A DNA stretch of 64,000 bases. Source: Anaerocolumna sp. AGMB13025. GTDB lineage: Bacteria; Bacillota; Clostridia; Lachnospirales; Lachnospiraceae. The DNA is taken from assembly GCF_029689925.1 (NCBI RefSeq), contig NZ_CP121445.1, positions 2,039,001 to 2,103,000 on the forward strand, in the 5' to 3' direction. The position numbers were made by a program, and so were the translations under genes. Below, one piece after another: positions 54,972 through 63,076 of this stretch. Numbering within the stretch: position 1 is the first letter of the stretch; every line of letters begins with the position of its first letter. The notes beneath the pieces are model-generated. The model saw nothing but the letters and a program-made list of their open reading frames with translations, was not told the origin of the DNA and did not search any database.

Positions 54972-56249
54972 ATGGAAAATAAAAAAAATGTATCATCAGA
55001 AAAAATAAAAAAAGAGCAGAAAGCAGCCAGCAAGACGACTCCTATAAAACCTGAAACAGTAGAAAACCTGGAGGAGCAAAAAGAACAGGATTATCAAAAA
55101 CTGGTTAATTTGATGAATTGTATTAAATGTATGCCGGACAGCAGTTCCAAGGTAGAGATGTACCGGCAGGTTTCCGTTAAATTTCAGTCATTCTCCGACT
55201 ACAAAGAGGCAGAGGGGTTTGCCGGTCAGTGTAGTAATCTGGCCACAAAGACCGATGGGACAATCAAAAAAGAAGTCTATGAAATTGCGCAGAATAAAAA
55301 GAAAAAAGCTAGACATACGGCAGATTACAAATTAGCGGCAGAGAACTTTAAGGAAGTAAGTGGTTATCTGGATGCCGATGCACAGGCTTTGGAGTGCGAA
55401 CGCCTAATCGATCAGATTGAAATCAAGAAGGCTAAAAAGAGAGTAATAAAGTTTGGGGCTGCGGTAGTCATCATACTGATATTAGCGGCAGGAATGCAGA
55501 CTTCCCATGCTAAGTATTATTTAGCAAACACATTTATGTTTACTCATTCTTATGAGTTGTCCATAAATATGTATAAGAAGCTTGGCCCATATAAAGACTG
55601 TACTGAACGACTTGCAAAAAGTGAATATCTGTATGGAGAAAAAGAAAAGAAAAAAGGTAACTTTGAAAGCGCTGGAAAAGCTTTCGCAGAGGCAGGGAAT
55701 TATAAAGACAGTGAAGCACAAAAAGTCAACATGGAGCAGCAAGCTATTAAAAACAGCGAAGTTGGTAAATACGTCACCATAGGTGGTTTTAAATGGAAAA
55801 TCCTTGAATTTCAGGGCAACCAGGTACTATTGCTGAAAAAGACGGCACTGCCGGAGAGAGCCTACAACGACGTTTCCGGAGATACCACCTGGGAAAATTC
55901 CTCACTAAGAAAATGGCTTAATTCTGAGTATCTTACGAACACCTTTTCTGAATTAGAACAGCAAAAGATAACTCTTTCAGAGGTAAAGAATAAAGATAAT
56001 GAATCCTATCATACCTTAGGCGGTAGTGATACCAAAGATTATATCTTCCTTTTGAGCATAGAGGAAGTACAAAAATACAGTGAACTGTTCCCTGAATTTA
56101 AGAATAACAGCTGGCTTCGTTCACCTGGTGCAAGACCGGACAGTGCTGCATTTCTTTCTGTAAGCGGTAAGGTAATGGATTATGGGTATGCAGCTGCCGA
56201 CAAAGATGAATTTACCGTACGTCCTGCATTATGGTTTCAGTTTGAGTAG
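54972..56249 (+). CDS. Membrane protein with TPR-like region and C-terminal DUF6273-type domain
   Basis: A 425-residue protein. The N-terminus is very basic; residues 30-140 are helical with two cysteine pairs; a membrane helix lies at about 158-175 (FGAAVVIILILAAGM); 180-265 form helical units like those of TPR proteins (YKDCTERLAKSEYLYGEKEK, AGKAFAEAGNYKDSEAQK). The last 160 residues (FKWKILEFQGNQVLLL..., DTTWENSSLRKWLN, NNSWLRSPG and VRPALWF) match the DUF6273 pattern, a possible lectin-type outer domain. It is frequent in clostridia; the function is unknown. Confidence 0.8.
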   Translation: MENKKNVSSEKIKKEQKAASKTTPIKPETVENLEEQKEQDYQKLVNLMNCIKCMPDSSSKVEMYRQVSVKFQSFSDYKEAEGFAGQCSNLATKTDGTIKKEVYEIAQNKKKKARHTADYKLAAENFKEVSGYLDADAQALECERLIDQIEIKKAKKRVIKFGAAVVIILILAAGMQTSHAKYYLANTFMFTHSYELSINMYKKLGPYKDCTERLAKSEYLYGEKEKKKGNFESAGKAFAEAGNYKDSEAQKVNMEQQAIKNSEVGKYVTIGGFKWKILEFQGNQVLLLKKTALPERAYNDVSGDTTWENSSLRKWLNSEYLTNTFSELEQQKITLSEVKNKDNESYHTLGGSDTKDYIFLLSIEEVQKYSELFPEFKNNSWLRSPGARPDSAAFLSVSGKVMDYGYAAADKDEFTVRPALWFQFE

Positions 56250-56280
56250 TATATGGGATAGACCATAGATAGAGAAAACA

Positions 56281-57063
56281 ATGAGAATAATAATTTCGCC
56301 CGCAAAAAAAATGAATAGGAACAGAGATCTTCTGGAGTATAAGGACTTTCCTCATTTTATAAAAGAAGCAGAAAGTCTATTGTCATACTTAAGACAATTA
56401 AGTTATGACGAAATGAAAGGGGTCTGGAATTGTAACGATAACCTAGCCGCTTTAAATTATGAGCGTGTAAAGAAGATGGATTTGTATAAGAATCTGTCAC
56501 CTGCAATCCTTTCTTATGAAGGGATACAGTATCAGTATCTGGCACCGGCAGTATTTAATAATCAGGAATATCAATATCTGGAGAAGCATCTTCGTATTTT
56601 ATCCGGGTTTTATGGAATGTTAAAACCTTTTGACGGAGTTACTCCTTACAGATTGGAAATGCAGGCAAGACTGAAAAGTGCAGAGTTTGGTTCGCTTTAT
56701 GAATTTTGGAACGGGAAACTGGCGGAACAGCTTTCTAAAGAAACCAACTGCATTGTAAATCTGGCCTCCAAAGAGTATAGTAAAGGTATATCCGGCTGGT
56801 TATCTAAAGACATCAGATTTTTAACCTGTGTGTTTGGTGAGATGATTCATAACAAGGTTATTGAAAAAGGAACTCAGGTAAAGATGGCAAGAGGTGAAAT
56901 GGTTCGATATATGGCCGAACATCAGATAGAAGAGATAGAAAAAATCAAAAATTTTAACCGACTTAATTACACCTTTTCTGAATCATTATCCGATGAAACT
57001 ACATATACATTTGTAAAAAGAGAAAAGTTACAAGTTGGAGATGAATATGAAAGTCCTGATTAA
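56281..57063 (+). CDS. yaaA: YaaA-family peroxide stress protein
   Basis: A 260-residue protein typical in length for YaaA (DUF328): MRIIISPAKKMN start, ALNYERVKKMDL, LSYEGIQYQYL, ILSGFYGMLKPFDGVTPYRL and a NLASKEYSK segment. YaaA binds DNA and lowers free-iron damage under peroxide stress in Escherichia coli. The preceding gene ends 31 bases before, perhaps sharing a transcript. Confidence 0.92.
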   Translation: MRIIISPAKKMNRNRDLLEYKDFPHFIKEAESLLSYLRQLSYDEMKGVWNCNDNLAALNYERVKKMDLYKNLSPAILSYEGIQYQYLAPAVFNNQEYQYLEKHLRILSGFYGMLKPFDGVTPYRLEMQARLKSAEFGSLYEFWNGKLAEQLSKETNCIVNLASKEYSKGISGWLSKDIRFLTCVFGEMIHNKVIEKGTQVKMARGEMVRYMAEHQIEEIEKIKNFNRLNYTFSESLSDETTYTFVKREKLQVGDEYESPD

Positions 57064-57124
57064 GGTAAAGCCGGACACTACTGCAGGCGATGTGCTGGAA
57101 TACCTGAAAAAGGGCAGAGAGTAA
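57041..57124 (+). CDS. Possible 27-residue peptide overlapping yaaA end
   Basis: ATG 57041 to TAA 57122 reads MNMKVLIKVKPDTTAGDV and a basic helix-like end. It overlaps the last 23 bases of yaaA; GGAG stands near but too close to the first ATG, better for the second at 57047. It may be a remnant of a lost gene. The 57125-57278 stretch holds an IR (CTAATTAATCC/GGATTGTCTTAATTAG) that could end yaaA transcription. Confidence 0.25.
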   Translation: MNMKVLIKVKPDTTAGDVLEYLKKGRE

Positions 57125-57278
57125 GATAAGGGAAATCCCAGTGTTATGTTAGAAAATTTCATTGGAAATATGCTAATTAATCCGGATTGTCTTAATTAGC
57201 ATATTTTATTAGAAATTTATGCGGTAAATGCGGTAGTTGAGCAGTTCTATACCGAGGCTGAAGGTTCTATATTGCATT

Positions 57279-58064
57279 TTAGGGTGTTGTTCTTGTCTTA
57301 ATACCAAGCCCCATAAGTGTATAGGTAATCAGGTTCTTTATAAAATCCGGGTCAATTGTTTCTCCTGTTATTAACAAGCGGTAAAACACCGGAGCAAAAA
57401 TCAGGTCAATACTTAGTTCAATATTCAGGTCTTGTATTAATTCTCCCCTGTCCAGACCACGTTCCAGAATGTGTTTTACTATAAGACGTCTGGGCGTGAA
57501 ATACCGCTTTTGGTATTCTTTTGCTACATTATTGTCAAATTGCCCTTCGGCTATCAATTCGGTTATAACTTTACCTTTCGGACTGGTTATAAAAGCAGCC
57601 AGATTGTTAACCTGAATAAATAAATCCTCTTTCACCGAACCGGTATCCGGTACCTGCAATAAGGATTCCGTTGCGGCAAAATAACCGTCCAAAACCACAG
57701 CGGCTTTATTGGACCACCACTTATATATGGTTGCTTTACTAACGCCGGCTCTTTCGGCAATACCTTCAATCGTTACATTCTTAAAACCATTATCTAACAG
57801 CAGTTCATAGGAAGCTGTTAATATAGCTTTTTTTGTTGCTTCACTGCGGGGACGCCCCAATTTCTTTTCATGATTTATTACATGATTTTTTTCTAGATTC
57901 ATTTCATGATTTTTTTCTAGGTACGCTTCATGACTTTTTTCTAGGTTCACTTCATGACTTTTTTCTAGGTTCACTTCATGACTTTTTTCTAGATTCACTT
58001 CATGATTTTTTTTAAGGTTCTTTTCTGGATTTATTTCTAAATTCTTTTCTGATTTCTCTTTCAT
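57279..58064 (-). CDS. TetR-family repressor with long repetitive N-terminus
   Basis: A 261-residue protein: residues 1-70 repeat units like EVNLEKSH; the TetR helix-turn-helix lies at about 71-120 (LGRPRSEATKKAILTASYEL, later GVSKATIYKWWSNKAAVVL), then a ligand-binding helical domain with FIQVNNLAAFITSPKGKVIT. Normal TetR proteins are about 190-200 residues, so the repetitive arm is an extra. ATG at 58062-58064 (minus) follows AAGGAGACA. It is divergent from the MFS transporter and very likely represses both, since three AACG-type operator copies lie between them. Confidence 0.88.
   Translation of the reverse strand: MKEKSEKNLEINPEKNLKKNHEVNLEKSHEVNLEKSHEVNLEKSHEAYLEKNHEMNLEKNHVINHEKKLGRPRSEATKKAILTASYELLLDNGFKNVTIEGIAERAGVSKATIYKWWSNKAAVVLDGYFAATESLLQVPDTGSVKEDLFIQVNNLAAFITSPKGKVITELIAEGQFDNNVAKEYQKRYFTPRRLIVKHILERGLDRGELIQDLNIELSIDLIFAPVFYRLLITGETIDPDFIKNLITYTLMGLGIKTRTTP
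57881..58010 (-). repeat. 24-bp coding tandem repeat in the TetR N-terminus
   Basis: About five units of the form CTTCATGACTTTTTTCTAGG (plus-strand reading, 24-bp period with TTCA) encode the repeated eight residues EVNLEKSH. The period keeps the frame. Confidence 0.88.
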
Positions 58065-58135
58065 GTTTGTCTCCTTAATATTAAAAATATTATTTATTTC
58101 CCCATGCCAAGATTTAAAAATTAATATAAATAATA

Positions 58136-58147
58136 AACGATACGTCT
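58136..58147. promoter_or_regulatory. TetR operator copy 1
   Basis: AACGATACGTCT, just downstream of a TATAAT on the minus strand (58148-58153) that would drive the tetR gene. One of three similar sites in the divergent gap. Confidence 0.65.
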
Positions 58148-58180
58148 ATTATACTATAATTATCATAAGAAAAAAAGAGG

Positions 58181-58209
58181 TTGACAAAACTAAACGCATC
58201 GTCTACTAT
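58181..58209 (+). promoter_or_regulatory. Promoter of the MFS gene
   Basis: TTGACA at 58181-58186 with TACTAT at 58204-58209, spacer 17 bases. The second operator lies inside the spacer and the third just downstream, placing it under the divergent TetR protein. Confidence 0.65.
58193..58204. promoter_or_regulatory. TetR operator copy 2
   Basis: AACGCATCGTCT, inside the spacer of the MFS promoter. Confidence 0.65.
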
Positions 58210-58219
58210 ATAATTAATG

Positions 58220-58231
58220 AACGATTCGTTT
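58220..58231. promoter_or_regulatory. TetR operator copy 3
   Basis: AACGATTCGTTT; the inner AACGATTCGTT is a perfect palindrome around its central base. It lies about 11 bases after the -10 of the MFS promoter. Confidence 0.7.
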
Positions 58232-58269
58232 AGAAACTAGCTTTCGCCAGATGGAAAAGGAGGATTAGA

Positions 58270-58341
58270 ATGAAACAAGAAATGAAACAAGAAATGAAAC
58301 AAGAAATGAAACAAGAAATGAAACATGAAATGAAACATGAA
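58270..58341 (+). repeat. 12-bp coding tandem repeat at the MFS start
   Basis: ATGAAACAAGAA repeats four to five times, then ATGAAACATGAA twice, giving MKQE and MKHE units. Every unit carries an ATG in frame, so several start codons are possible, but only the first has a strong ribosome site. Confidence 0.9.
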
Positions 58342-59574
58342 ATGAATAATGAAAAGAAATATAAAATGAAGAATGGAAACGTCAATGATATGAAAGATGG
58401 TAAAAAAATTTCCATGGGACTGATCTTGCTATTTGCCATATCCTGTGGGTTAATCGTAGCAAATCTATATTATGCACAGCCTTTGGTAGGACCTATAAGT
58501 GCTGATACAGGTATTAAAGCTTCTACAGCAGGTTTCATCGTTACGCTGACCCAGCTAGGTTATGCGGCCGGACTTTTATTCCTGGTACCCTTAAGTGATT
58601 TATTGGAGAACAAGAGTCTTATAATATCTGTTTTGATTATCGCTATACTGGGACTTATTAATGCATCCCTTGCCCAAAATTCATATATCTTTTTAGGAGC
58701 TACCGTACTAATTGGTCTTGGTTCTGCGGCAGCACAGATACTAGTACCGTTAGCAGCCTATCTGGCACCTGCACAGCAAAGAGGACAGATTGTTGGTAAT
58801 GTCATGAGCGGACTGCTGCTTGGAATTATGCTGGCAAGACCTGTCTCCAGTCTGATTACCGGAATCTGGAACTGGCATGTCGTGTTTTTTTTATCAGCTT
58901 TTATTATGGTAATCGTTACAATTTTGCTTTTTTTCCTTCTGCCCAAAAGAAAACCGACTCCAAAAGACACCTATCCGGTCATTATTAAATCGCTGTGGCA
59001 GCTTTATAAAACAACGCCGGTTTTACGCAGAAGATCCTTATATCAGGCAGCACTGTTTGGAAGTTTCAGTTTATTTTGGACGGTAGTACCTTTATACCTG
59101 GCACAGCATTTTCATTTCTCTCAGAAGGAAATTGCAGTATTCGGTTTCGCCGGTGTTGCCGGTGCGGTAGCAGCACCGATTGCCGGAAGACTAGCAGATA
59201 AGGGGTGGACGAAGAAGCTTACTGGGTTTGCGCTTTTGTTAGCGTCCATGGCTTATGCCCTTACTCATGTTTTACAAAACAGCGGGAGAGCTTCCGTGAT
59301 TATATTCTGTATTGCTGCAATTCTGTTAGATATGGCGGTTTCCGGTAATCTGGTGCTTGGTCAGCAGGCCGTTTATGCATTAGGGGATGAAATACGAGGC
59401 AGGGTAAACGGAGTATTTATGGCTGTTTTCTTTCTGGGAGGAGCATTGGGCTCATCTTTGGGAGGATGGTCTTATGCTTATGGTGAATGGAGGGCAGCTT
59501 CTTTCATTGGCTTTAGTTTACCAGTTCTGGCATTCCTATATTATCTTACGGAGAGAAAAATAAAACTTGATTAA
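58270..59574 (+). CDS. MFS transporter with repetitive N-terminus
   Basis: A 434-residue transporter with 12 hydrophobic segments from about residue 48 on (LLFAISCGLIVANLYYAQPL first). It belongs to the drug/metabolite MFS group close to YgaY by motif (LYYAQPLVGPI, then LVPLSDLLENK as the loop 2-3 signature). Residues 1-46 are an unusual cytoplasmic arm of MKQE-type units coded by 12-bp repeats. GGAAAAGGAGG lies eight bases before ATG 58270, so the arm is translated. The adjacent TetR repressor suggests export of a compound that induces it. Confidence 0.9.
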   Translation: MKQEMKQEMKQEMKQEMKHEMKHEMNNEKKYKMKNGNVNDMKDGKKISMGLILLFAISCGLIVANLYYAQPLVGPISADTGIKASTAGFIVTLTQLGYAAGLLFLVPLSDLLENKSLIISVLIIAILGLINASLAQNSYIFLGATVLIGLGSAAAQILVPLAAYLAPAQQRGQIVGNVMSGLLLGIMLARPVSSLITGIWNWHVVFFLSAFIMVIVTILLFFLLPKRKPTPKDTYPVIIKSLWQLYKTTPVLRRRSLYQAALFGSFSLFWTVVPLYLAQHFHFSQKEIAVFGFAGVAGAVAAPIAGRLADKGWTKKLTGFALLLASMAYALTHVLQNSGRASVIIFCIAAILLDMAVSGNLVLGQQAVYALGDEIRGRVNGVFMAVFFLGGALGSSLGGWSYAYGEWRAASFIGFSLPVLAFLYYLTERKIKLD

Positions 59575-59577
59575 GGC

Positions 59578-60714
59578 TCATCCCCAGACTTCATCAGCAA
59601 TTTCTTTTATAAAACTAAGCTTTTTCCATTGTTCTTCTTCGGTTAAGATATTACCTTCCTCAGTGGAGGCAAAACCACATTGAGGACTTAAGCAGAGACG
59701 GTCTGGGCTGATGTACTGTGCAGCTTCTTTTATTCGGTTAATGATTTGTTCCTTATCTTCCAGGATACCGGTTTTGGAGGAAATCAGACCTAGTACTACG
59801 GATTTTTCACCGGAGACTTCTTTTAAAGGTGTAAAATCACCGGCTCTGTCGGTATCATATTCCAGATAATACGCAGAAACATGTTCGCCGCCAAAAAGGG
59901 TCTTGGCGACTGGTTCATAACCTCCGGAGGTTGCCCAGGTGGAGTGATAGTTGCCACGGCAGACATGGGTGGTTACCGTCAGGTCTTTTGGAAGATCAGC
60001 GATGGCATCGTTATTAAGGCGAAGATAGAGTTTTAATAGTTCTTCCACATCATATCCATCCCCTGCCATAGCAGACCAGAAGTTTTTATCACAGAGCATG
60101 CCCCAGGTGCAGTCGTCTAATTGCAGGTTCCGGCAGCCTAAATCGTAAAATGCCAGAATTGCCTTATGATATGCCGCAGAAATGTCACGGTAGAGTTCTT
60201 CTCTGTCAGGATAGTATAGGGCGGTTGCTTTTGCATTCTCTCCACGAACAAGTTCTGCAAAGAACTGGGCGGGTGAAGGCAGGGTTTGTCTGGCGGTTAC
60301 CTCATTGCCAGCAATCTGTTTCAGATACTTATAATGAGCTAAAAAAGGATGGTCCTTAAAGCTTATCTTGCCAGAAAGTCTGGCAGAATCTGCACGGGTT
60401 TCCTCACCATGAAAGAAATAACCATGGTCTAAGACAATGTGCTCCACACCATCAAAGCCCCAAAAGAAATCCAGATGCCAGTAACTGCGGCGGAATTCAC
60501 CGTCGGTCACCGCTTTTAGTCCGACTTCTTTTTGCTTGCTTACAAGCTTTGTAATTTCTTCATCTTCAACCTGGGTAAGATCAGCCGGTGTAATTTTACC
60601 GGCAGCTAATTGTTCCCTTGCCTCTTTTAATCTTTGTGGACGCAGGAAGCTGCCGACTATATCGTAACGAAAGGGAACAGTTGCTCTTTTGGTTATGTTT
60701 TCAAATATACTCAT
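59578..60714 (-). CDS. B12-independent methionine synthase-like protein (YxjG/YxjH type)
   Basis: A 378-residue protein equivalent to the C-terminal half of MetE: start TVPFRYDIVGSFLRPQRLKE, GLKAVTDGEFRR, then zinc-site residues in THVCRGN, YYLEYD and LSPQCGFAS. Such proteins transfer methyl groups to homocysteine or similar thiols. Length matches YxjG/YxjH rather than full MetE. AAGGAGAAAC precedes its ATG. A LysR regulator lies just upstream on the same strand. No S-box is visible ahead of it. Confidence 0.9.
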   Translation of the reverse strand: MSIFENITKRATVPFRYDIVGSFLRPQRLKEAREQLAAGKITPADLTQVEDEEITKLVSKQKEVGLKAVTDGEFRRSYWHLDFFWGFDGVEHIVLDHGYFFHGEETRADSARLSGKISFKDHPFLAHYKYLKQIAGNEVTARQTLPSPAQFFAELVRGENAKATALYYPDREELYRDISAAYHKAILAFYDLGCRNLQLDDCTWGMLCDKNFWSAMAGDGYDVEELLKLYLRLNNDAIADLPKDLTVTTHVCRGNYHSTWATSGGYEPVAKTLFGGEHVSAYYLEYDTDRAGDFTPLKEVSGEKSVVLGLISSKTGILEDKEQIINRIKEAAQYISPDRLCLSPQCGFASTEEGNILTEEEQWKKLSFIKEIADEVWG

Positions 60715-60747
60715 ATAGGTTTCTCCTTACTATTTTTATTTTTCATA

Positions 60748-60756
60748 AGTATAGCA
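60748..60756 (-). promoter_or_regulatory. Extended -10 promoter of the methionine synthase-like gene
   Basis: On the minus strand TGCTATACT lies 33 bases before the ATG; the -35 is poor, as expected for an activated promoter. Confidence 0.5.
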
Positions 60757-60765
60757 TGGAGTACA

Positions 60766-60817
60766 ACCTATAGGGTAACTCTAATAATTTATATTGGGAT
60801 ATAGGTAAAACCTATAT
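60766..60817. promoter_or_regulatory. Likely LysR binding region
   Basis: ACCTATAG (60766-60773), TATAGGT (60800-60806) and ACCTATAT (60810-60817) form inverted and direct copies just upstream of the -10, at the place where LysR-type activators bind. Confidence 0.45.
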
Positions 60818-60820
60818 CCA

Positions 60821-61744
60821 TCATTCTTCCAGAGGAAGACCGTATTCCGCGATTACATATTTTAACTCCTTCACATAAGTGTTAGCCTGTTTGCTAAGCT
60901 GTATCTGGTGGTTGGCAATCCAGCCCACCTGAATTTCATCTTCCGCTTTAAGGGGAACCGGAATGATATTATCCCCGTTTAAATCAGCGCTGAGGATTCC
61001 GGTAGAGATAGTATAACCGTTTAATCCGATTAATAGGTTGAACAGAGTAGCACGGTCACTGACATGAATACTTTTCTTATGGAAGGCAGTACTTAAAATT
61101 TCTTCGGAGAAATAAAAGGAATTATATTCGCCCTGCTCAAAAGAAAGATAAGGATATTCCGATAAATCCTCCAAAGTTACAAATTCCCTGGAAGAAAGAG
61201 GATTCTGCTTACTTATGAAGATATGGGGTTTTGCCGTAAACAATGGATAGAAATCCAGCCGGTTTTCCCGGAGTAATTTTTCAATTACCTTTTTGTTAAA
61301 AGGATTCATGTATAGTATGCCGATTTCACTTCGGAGATTCTTTACATCTTCGATAATTTCATAGGTACGTGTTTCACGAAGGGTAAATTCATATTCATCA
61401 GCCCCGCTTTGCTTGATTAGATTCACAAAGGCATTTACTGCAAAGGCATAATGCTGGGTGGAGATGGAGCAAAGCTGTCTTGAGGGTTTTTTATTAACGT
61501 AACGCTGCTCCAATAACCCTGCCTGTTCCACAACCTGTCTGGCATAACTTAAAAATTCTGCTCCGTCTATGGTAAGAGTGATGCCCCTTGGACTCCTTAT
61601 GAAAAGTTCGATTCCAATTTCATGTTCCAGTTCCTTTACAGCGCTGGACAGACTGGGCTGAGTAATAAATAAGCGTTTTGCAGCCTCATTAAGGGAACCG
61701 CAGTTTACAATTTCGATGATATATTTTAATTGCTGCAGTGTCAT
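60821..61744 (-). CDS. LysR-family transcriptional regulator
   Basis: A 307-residue protein of usual LysR length. Residues 1-60 are the winged helix-turn-helix (LKYIIEIVNCGSLNEAAKRL, ITQPSLSSAVKELE). The rest is a substrate-binding-type effector domain (SISTQHYAFAVNAFV, later YLSFEQGEYNSFYF). It lies 106 bases upstream of the methionine synthase-like gene on the same strand, so it probably controls methyl-cycle genes. ATG 61742-61744 (minus) follows GGAGGTG. Confidence 0.92.
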   Translation of the reverse strand: MTLQQLKYIIEIVNCGSLNEAAKRLFITQPSLSSAVKELEHEIGIELFIRSPRGITLTIDGAEFLSYARQVVEQAGLLEQRYVNKKPSRQLCSISTQHYAFAVNAFVNLIKQSGADEYEFTLRETRTYEIIEDVKNLRSEIGILYMNPFNKKVIEKLLRENRLDFYPLFTAKPHIFISKQNPLSSREFVTLEDLSEYPYLSFEQGEYNSFYFSEEILSTAFHKKSIHVSDRATLFNLLIGLNGYTISTGILSADLNGDNIIPVPLKAEDEIQVGWIANHQIQLSKQANTYVKELKYVIAEYGLPLEE

Positions 61745-61774
61745 ATAAGCACCTCCGTTGGTTGATTGCTTTCA

Positions 61775-61783
61775 ATTATAGCA
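61775..61783 (-). promoter_or_regulatory. Extended -10 promoter of the lysR gene
   Basis: On the minus strand TGCTATAAT, about 30 bases before the ATG. It lies in the CTATAACTTATGCTATAAT stretch, which has some dyad symmetry and may be an autoregulatory site. Confidence 0.5.
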
Positions 61784-61981
61784 TAAGTTATAGATTAGAG
61801 ATAATATTTAGCAAATGTATTTTAATAATATAAGAGTTTTCATTTCTAAAAAACTAACTTTTTAGGAGTAATAGTCTTTCCTTTTTCTGCTATAGATAGT
61901 AGAATTATTCTAGTAATCATGCTTATGACTTATATAAATAAATAATTGATAGGGATTAAACACAGAAAGCAGGAGATAAAA

Positions 61982-62155
61982 ATGGAAATATGGAATTACC
62001 TGGTAGAAAAAATTGATGGGGATTATGCATATCTTAGAAGAACCGATATACCGGACAATGACTTAAAACTGGTTGCCCGTGCTATATTGCCCGCAGAGAT
62101 TTCAGAGGGTACTTGTTTAAAATATGAACTCTTTGAATATACCATAATCGAATGA
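61982..62155 (+). CDS. Small DUF3006-like protein
   Basis: A 57-residue protein: MEIWNYLVEKIDGDYAYL, later AILPAEISEGTCLKYELFEY. The start with a DGDYA turn and the following LP...EG pattern recall DUF3006 small beta proteins. ATG 61982 is preceded by AGGAGAT six bases before; an ATG at 61946 has no site. Function unknown. Confidence 0.6.
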   Translation: MEIWNYLVEKIDGDYAYLRRTDIPDNDLKLVARAILPAEISEGTCLKYELFEYTIIE

Positions 62156-62203
62156 AATCCAGTACTTCTTTTCTACTTATATAATACCATAAAATCGCCC
62201 ATT

Positions 62204-62218
62204 TTACAAGTCTTGTAA
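62204..62218. promoter_or_regulatory. 15-bp palindrome ahead of the DUF6323-like gene
   Basis: TTACAAGTCTTGTAA is symmetrical except for the centre. A TATAAT (62180-62185) lies about 20 bases before it, so it may be an operator. Confidence 0.45.
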
Positions 62219-62270
62219 TACGGAGGGACCGGAAGTATAATGAGTTACTATATTTTAAAGGGGTGATGTT

Positions 62271-62813
62271 ATGGAAGACGATATTTTTGATTTAGTACAA
62301 ATGAATAAGCAGGAACTCGAAATTACTAGTTTACTTTCCTGCAATGAAAAAACGGAACAATTTGGTCTTGTATTAACAAAAGAGGATGCGACGGAACTTG
62401 TAGCAGGCAGAAATGATAGCTTGAAGAGTTATAAACGGGTAGAATTCGGAGCTGGTATTTTAGAAAAGCTGATATTCTATTTTTGCGATTCCCAGTATAT
62501 TAATCAGGAAAATTATACCGAAACGTTAACGGAGCTGCAGGATATCTTTTATCAGTATAAAAATGAATCGGATGATAAGCTGACAGATGAGGAACTGTTG
62601 ACCTTCATGAAAGAACAGTTTGAAAGTGTTTGCACAGGTGATACTGATTATCTTGCCGATACCTGTCTGGATAGGTTTGCACAGGCTGTCAGGGCTGGAT
62701 ATACCGGGTATGTGGGTACCGACGGTCATGACCAGTACGGAGATTTTGATGAAGAGCAGAGATGGGATAAAGACTTGTATTTAGAGGTGCTCACAGAATT
62801 GTGCTGGAGATGA
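62271..62813 (+). CDS. DUF6323-like protein
   Basis: A 180-residue acidic soluble protein. FGLVLTKEDATELVAGRNDS, then RVEFGAGILEKLIFYFCDS and QENYTETLTELQDIFY fit the DUF6323 family as I recall it. Such genes usually sit beside a DUF6179 gene, which is not present here: the next gene is collagen-like. AAAGGGGTG lies before the ATG. Function is unknown. Confidence 0.65.
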   Translation: MEDDIFDLVQMNKQELEITSLLSCNEKTEQFGLVLTKEDATELVAGRNDSLKSYKRVEFGAGILEKLIFYFCDSQYINQENYTETLTELQDIFYQYKNESDDKLTDEELLTFMKEQFESVCTGDTDYLADTCLDRFAQAVRAGYTGYVGTDGHDQYGDFDEEQRWDKDLYLEVLTELCWR

Positions 62814-62901
62814 TGTAAGAGTAAGAATCACTCGGATACCTTTTTGCAATCAGGATAACATCTATATCACATTACAAAAGGATAATGGATATTATAAGAG
62901 A

Positions 62902-62935
62902 AAGGCGTACATTTAGGTAGAGTACGCCTTTTTTA
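62902..62935. terminator. Terminator after the DUF6323-like gene
   Basis: AAGGCGTAC and GTACGCCTT form a nine-base-pair stem with an 11-base loop followed by TTTTT. The rest of the 62814-63151 gap holds no gene, only the leader of the collagen-like gene. Confidence 0.85.
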
Positions 62936-63076
62936 TTTACAGGAAAGTTCTTTGAACCATCCTGTAAAATAAAAACAGACCTGCAGATTATGGGAGATTG
63001 TGTATAGGACAAGAGTAAAAGGCACATTAATGTTATATTTTCATATGATATAGGGGATAATGATATTTTTTGCTGA

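Noticed and set aside
60715..60820. S-box riboswitch before the methionine synthase-like gene
   Set aside because: The gap is too short and lacks the conserved S-box core; LysR-type sites fit better.
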